Source: Syntrophothermus sp. UBA1445
GTDB taxonomy: Bacteria; Bacillota; Syntrophomonadia; Syntrophomonadales; DTU052
Assembly (NCBI GenBank): GCA_002329495.1
Contig: DCTH01000080.1
Location: forward strand, 1 to 6,453
Reading direction: 5' to 3'
DNA length: 6,453 bases
This document shows, one piece after another, positions 4,238 through 6,453 of the stretch. The notes under the pieces are model-generated. The model worked only from the letters and a program-made list of their open reading frames with translations, was not told where the DNA came from and searched no databases. A program made the translations under genes and the position numbers. How positions within the stretch are numbered: the first letter of the stretch is position 1; the number at the start of each line of letters is the position of its first letter.

Positions 4238-6453
4238 TTAGCCGTTAGCCAGCCGCCTGTAGTTTTCGTACCTTTCCCGGGCATTCTTTTCCGCCTGTTC
4301 GAACAAGACCTTGGCCCGTTCCGGGAAGGTGGAAACCAGGGCAGAGTACCTGGTCTCTCCCATGATAAAGTCGCGATAGGAAGCGGTGGGTTCCTTGGAG
4401 TCCAGTATGAATGGATTCTTGCCCTCTTCCTTGAGCAACGGATTGTACCGGTAAAGATGCCAGTAACCTGCGGCTACTGCATTCTTTTCCTCGAGCTGGG
4501 AACATCCCATGCCCAGTCTCAGGCCGTGGTTTATGCAGGGCGCATAAGCGATAATAAGGGACGGTCCCGGGTAACGTTCAGCCTCCACCAGGGCCTTAAT
4601 CAGCTGGGTCTGGCTGGCCCCCATAGCCACCTGCGCCACATAGACGTATCCGTAGCTGATGGCCATCATACCCAGGTCCTTCTTCTTGGTAACCTTACCG
4701 GAAGCGGCAAACTGGGCTACCGCCCCGGTCGGAGTTGATTTTGATGATTGACCGCCGGTATTGGAGTAAACCTCGGTATCAAGCACCAGCACGTTGACAT
4801 CCTCATTCGAAGCCAGCACGTGATCCAGTCCACCGTAACCGATGTCATAGGCCCAACCGTCTCCACCATATATCCACTGGGATTTCTTCACCAGGAATTC
4901 CCGGTTATCGAGGATCTCTTTAACTATTGCCTCCAGTCTCGAATCTACAGGCTGGAAGCTCTCCAGGGCCTTTATCAGCTCAGCGCTGGCCGGTTTCGAA
5001 CCCTCGCCATCAAACATCTTCGCCAGCCAGAAGTTGACAGCTTCCTTAACGCCATCGGGAATATCGGCCTGCAGTAGTTCCCGGCACAGATCAGCGAGCT
5101 TGTTCCTGATCTGCTTTACCCCCAGATACATACCAAAACCATACTCCGCACTGTCTTCAAACAGCGAGTTGGCCCAGGCCGGACCATGCCCGTCCTTGTT
5201 TGTGCAATAGGGCATGGAGGGAGCACTGGCACTGTATATTGAAGTACATCCGGTGGCATTGGAAGCCATCATCCGATCACCAAATAACTGGGTAACCAGC
5301 TTAAGATAGGGGGTTTCGCCACATCCAGCGCAGGCCCCTGAGAATTCAAAGAGCGGCACCTGGAACTGACTTCCCTTGACCGTTTCCTTGCTGGTTACAT
5401 TAACTTTAGGTTCCAGTTTGATTGCGTATTCCCAGTTATCGATCTCACCCATCTGTGATGCCAGGGGCATCATTACCAGAGCTTTCACCTTACTGGGGCA
5501 TACCTCAACGCAACTGCCGCATCCGGTACAGTCCAGTGGCGCTACCTGCAGTCGGTAGCTCAACCCGGCCAAATCCTTGCCGATGGCCTTCTTGCACTCA
5601 AAACCAGCCGGTGCGTTTTTCACCTCATCCTCAGTAAGGAGGAAAGGCCTAATCGCCGCGTGGGGACAGACATATGAACACTGGTTACATTGGATACAGT
5701 CATCTATTTTCCATAGAGGTACATCGATGGCAATACCTCTCTTTTCGTAGGCCGATGTTCCTACCGGGAAGGTCCCGTCTTCCCGGCCAACAAAGGTAGA
5801 GACCGGGAGTTTGTCTCCCTGCTGACGGTTGATCGGTTCCAGGATCTTCTCGATGAATTCCGGTACGTCCTTTCTTTCCTGAGGACCATCAACGGCATCA
5901 GCCCAACTGGCAGGCACCTCTACCTTATTTATTCCTTCGATACCCTTATCAATGGCCAGGAGGTTCATATTGATGATCTTCTCGCCTTTCTTGCCGTAGG
6001 TATCATAAACCGCCTTTTTCATATGCTGGACCGCATCTTCTATGGGGATGATGTTGGCCAGCTTGAAAAATGCCGCCTGCATGATCATGTTTATCCGGTT
6101 GCCCAGCCCGATTTCAGCACCAATGCCGACCCCGTCGATGGTATAAACACTTATGTTATGCCGGGCAATGAACCGTTTCATGGCCGCAGGCATAACCTTT
6201 TCCAGTTCTTCCGCTGTGTAGGCACAGTTGATCAGGAAGGTGCCGTTATCCTTGAGGTCGGACACCATGTCGTACTTACCAAGGTATGACGGGTTGTGGC
6301 AGGCCACAAAATCAGCTTTATTAATGTAGTAGGTTGAGCGGATTGGTTTTTTACCAAACCTCAAGTGAGAAACCGTTACCCCGCCTGATTTCTTGGAGTC
6401 ATAGGCAAAATAGGCCTGGGCGTACTGTTCGGTATTATCACCGATGATCTTGA
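4238..6453 (-). CDS. nifJ: Pyruvate:ferredoxin (flavodoxin) oxidoreductase, C-terminal two thirds (partial)
   Basis: Single-chain PFOR catalysing pyruvate + CoA + oxidised ferredoxin to acetyl-CoA + CO2 + reduced ferredoxin, cytoplasmic. The reading frame is open to the right edge: from 6451 it reads KIIGDNTEQYAQAYFAYD and on through GGVTVSHLRFG, all typical gamma-domain sequence. The TTG at 6364 is therefore internal. 737 complete codons are visible of a usual ~1,170-1,180. In order (counting from 6451) come the end of the gamma domain, the EKR domain (YEKRG at 235-239), two [4Fe-4S] motifs (C252/255/258/262 and C308/311/314/318), and the TPP domain with GDGWAYDIGYGG (530-541) and NTGGQ (564-568). 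Proximal-cluster ligands C374, C377, C402 and C639 fit the spacing of Desulfovibrio PFOR. It ends shortly after the TPP domain, without that enzyme's protective C-terminal extension. No frameshift is seen. Confidence 0.97.
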   Translation of the reverse strand, partial: KIIGDNTEQYAQAYFAYDSKKSGGVTVSHLRFGKKPIRSTYYINKADFVACHNPSYLGKYDMVSDLKDNGTFLINCAYTAEELEKVMPAAMKRFIARHNISVYTIDGVGIGAEIGLGNRINMIMQAAFFKLANIIPIEDAVQHMKKAVYDTYGKKGEKIINMNLLAIDKGIEGINKVEVPASWADAVDGPQERKDVPEFIEKILEPINRQQGDKLPVSTFVGREDGTFPVGTSAYEKRGIAIDVPLWKIDDCIQCNQCSYVCPHAAIRPFLLTEDEVKNAPAGFECKKAIGKDLAGLSYRLQVAPLDCTGCGSCVEVCPSKVKALVMMPLASQMGEIDNWEYAIKLEPKVNVTSKETVKGSQFQVPLFEFSGACAGCGETPYLKLVTQLFGDRMMASNATGCTSIYSASAPSMPYCTNKDGHGPAWANSLFEDSAEYGFGMYLGVKQIRNKLADLCRELLQADIPDGVKEAVNFWLAKMFDGEGSKPASAELIKALESFQPVDSRLEAIVKEILDNREFLVKKSQWIYGGDGWAYDIGYGGLDHVLASNEDVNVLVLDTEVYSNTGGQSSKSTPTGAVAQFAASGKVTKKKDLGMMAISYGYVYVAQVAMGASQTQLIKALVEAERYPGPSLIIAYAPCINHGLRLGMGCSQLEEKNAVAAGYWHLYRYNPLLKEEGKNPFILDSKEPTASYRDFIMGETRYSALVSTFPERAKVLFEQAEKNARERYENYRRLANG

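Noticed and set aside
4112..4738. Plus-strand frame of 208 codons
   Set aside because: It starts inside the palindrome, runs through the terminator and then antisense over the highly conserved C-terminal part of PFOR; its product shows no family features.
6362..6364. TTG as the start codon of the PFOR gene
   Set aside because: The frame continues to the right edge with typical PFOR gamma-domain sequence (IIGDNTEQYAQAYFAYD and VSHLRFG), so this codon is an internal leucine.

Overview
The window looks like chromosome of a strictly anaerobic Firmicute of the Clostridia type. The support is strong AGGAGG-type ribosome binding sites, a 16S 5' end of the form TATGGAGAGTTTGATCCTG, a Firmicutes-style rRNA leader with a boxA-like element, and the ferredoxin-linked 2-oxoacid enzymes of oxygen-sensitive metabolism. 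The genus cannot be fixed from this sequence. Every gene I can support lies on the minus strand, so the window reads biologically from right to left.

Right part (6453 to about 4181): the C-terminal two thirds of a single-chain pyruvate:ferredoxin (flavodoxin) oxidoreductase (nifJ/por type), entering from beyond the right edge. It ends in TAA at 4240-4238 and is followed by a good intrinsic terminator at 4181-4215. Just past this lies a 59-bp near-perfect palindrome (4107-4165) with a GGGGACTGTCCCC centre, which looks like a REP-type interspersed repeat.

Middle part (3904 to 424): a five-gene operon. A sigma-A type promoter (3875-3904) is overlaid by repeated CTATACTA octamers and a 16-bp palindrome. 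It drives, in order, a cysteine-free P-loop NTPase of unknown function, then the alpha, beta, gamma and ferredoxin (delta) subunits of a second, heteromeric 2-oxoacid:ferredoxin oxidoreductase (Kor/Vor family). The last genes are tightly packed: beta/gamma are 1 nt apart and gamma/ferredoxin overlap.

Left part (423 to 1): the control region and 5' tip of an rRNA operon. Two tandem promoters of the same design (TTGAC[A/T], 18-nt spacer, TGATAAGAT) lie about 110 bp apart. A boxA-like antitermination sequence and several leader hairpins follow, then the first ~21 nt of 16S rRNA at the left edge. I see no convincing terminator between the oxidoreductase operon and the rRNA promoters.

Functionally, both enzymes catalyse CoA-dependent oxidative decarboxylation of 2-oxoacids (or the reductive reverse) with low-potential ferredoxin. 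PFOR handles pyruvate/acetyl-CoA. The second enzyme probably handles 2-oxoglutarate or a branched-chain or aryl 2-oxoacid. The most interesting unexplained element is the NTPase that heads the second operon, together with its repeat-decorated promoter.
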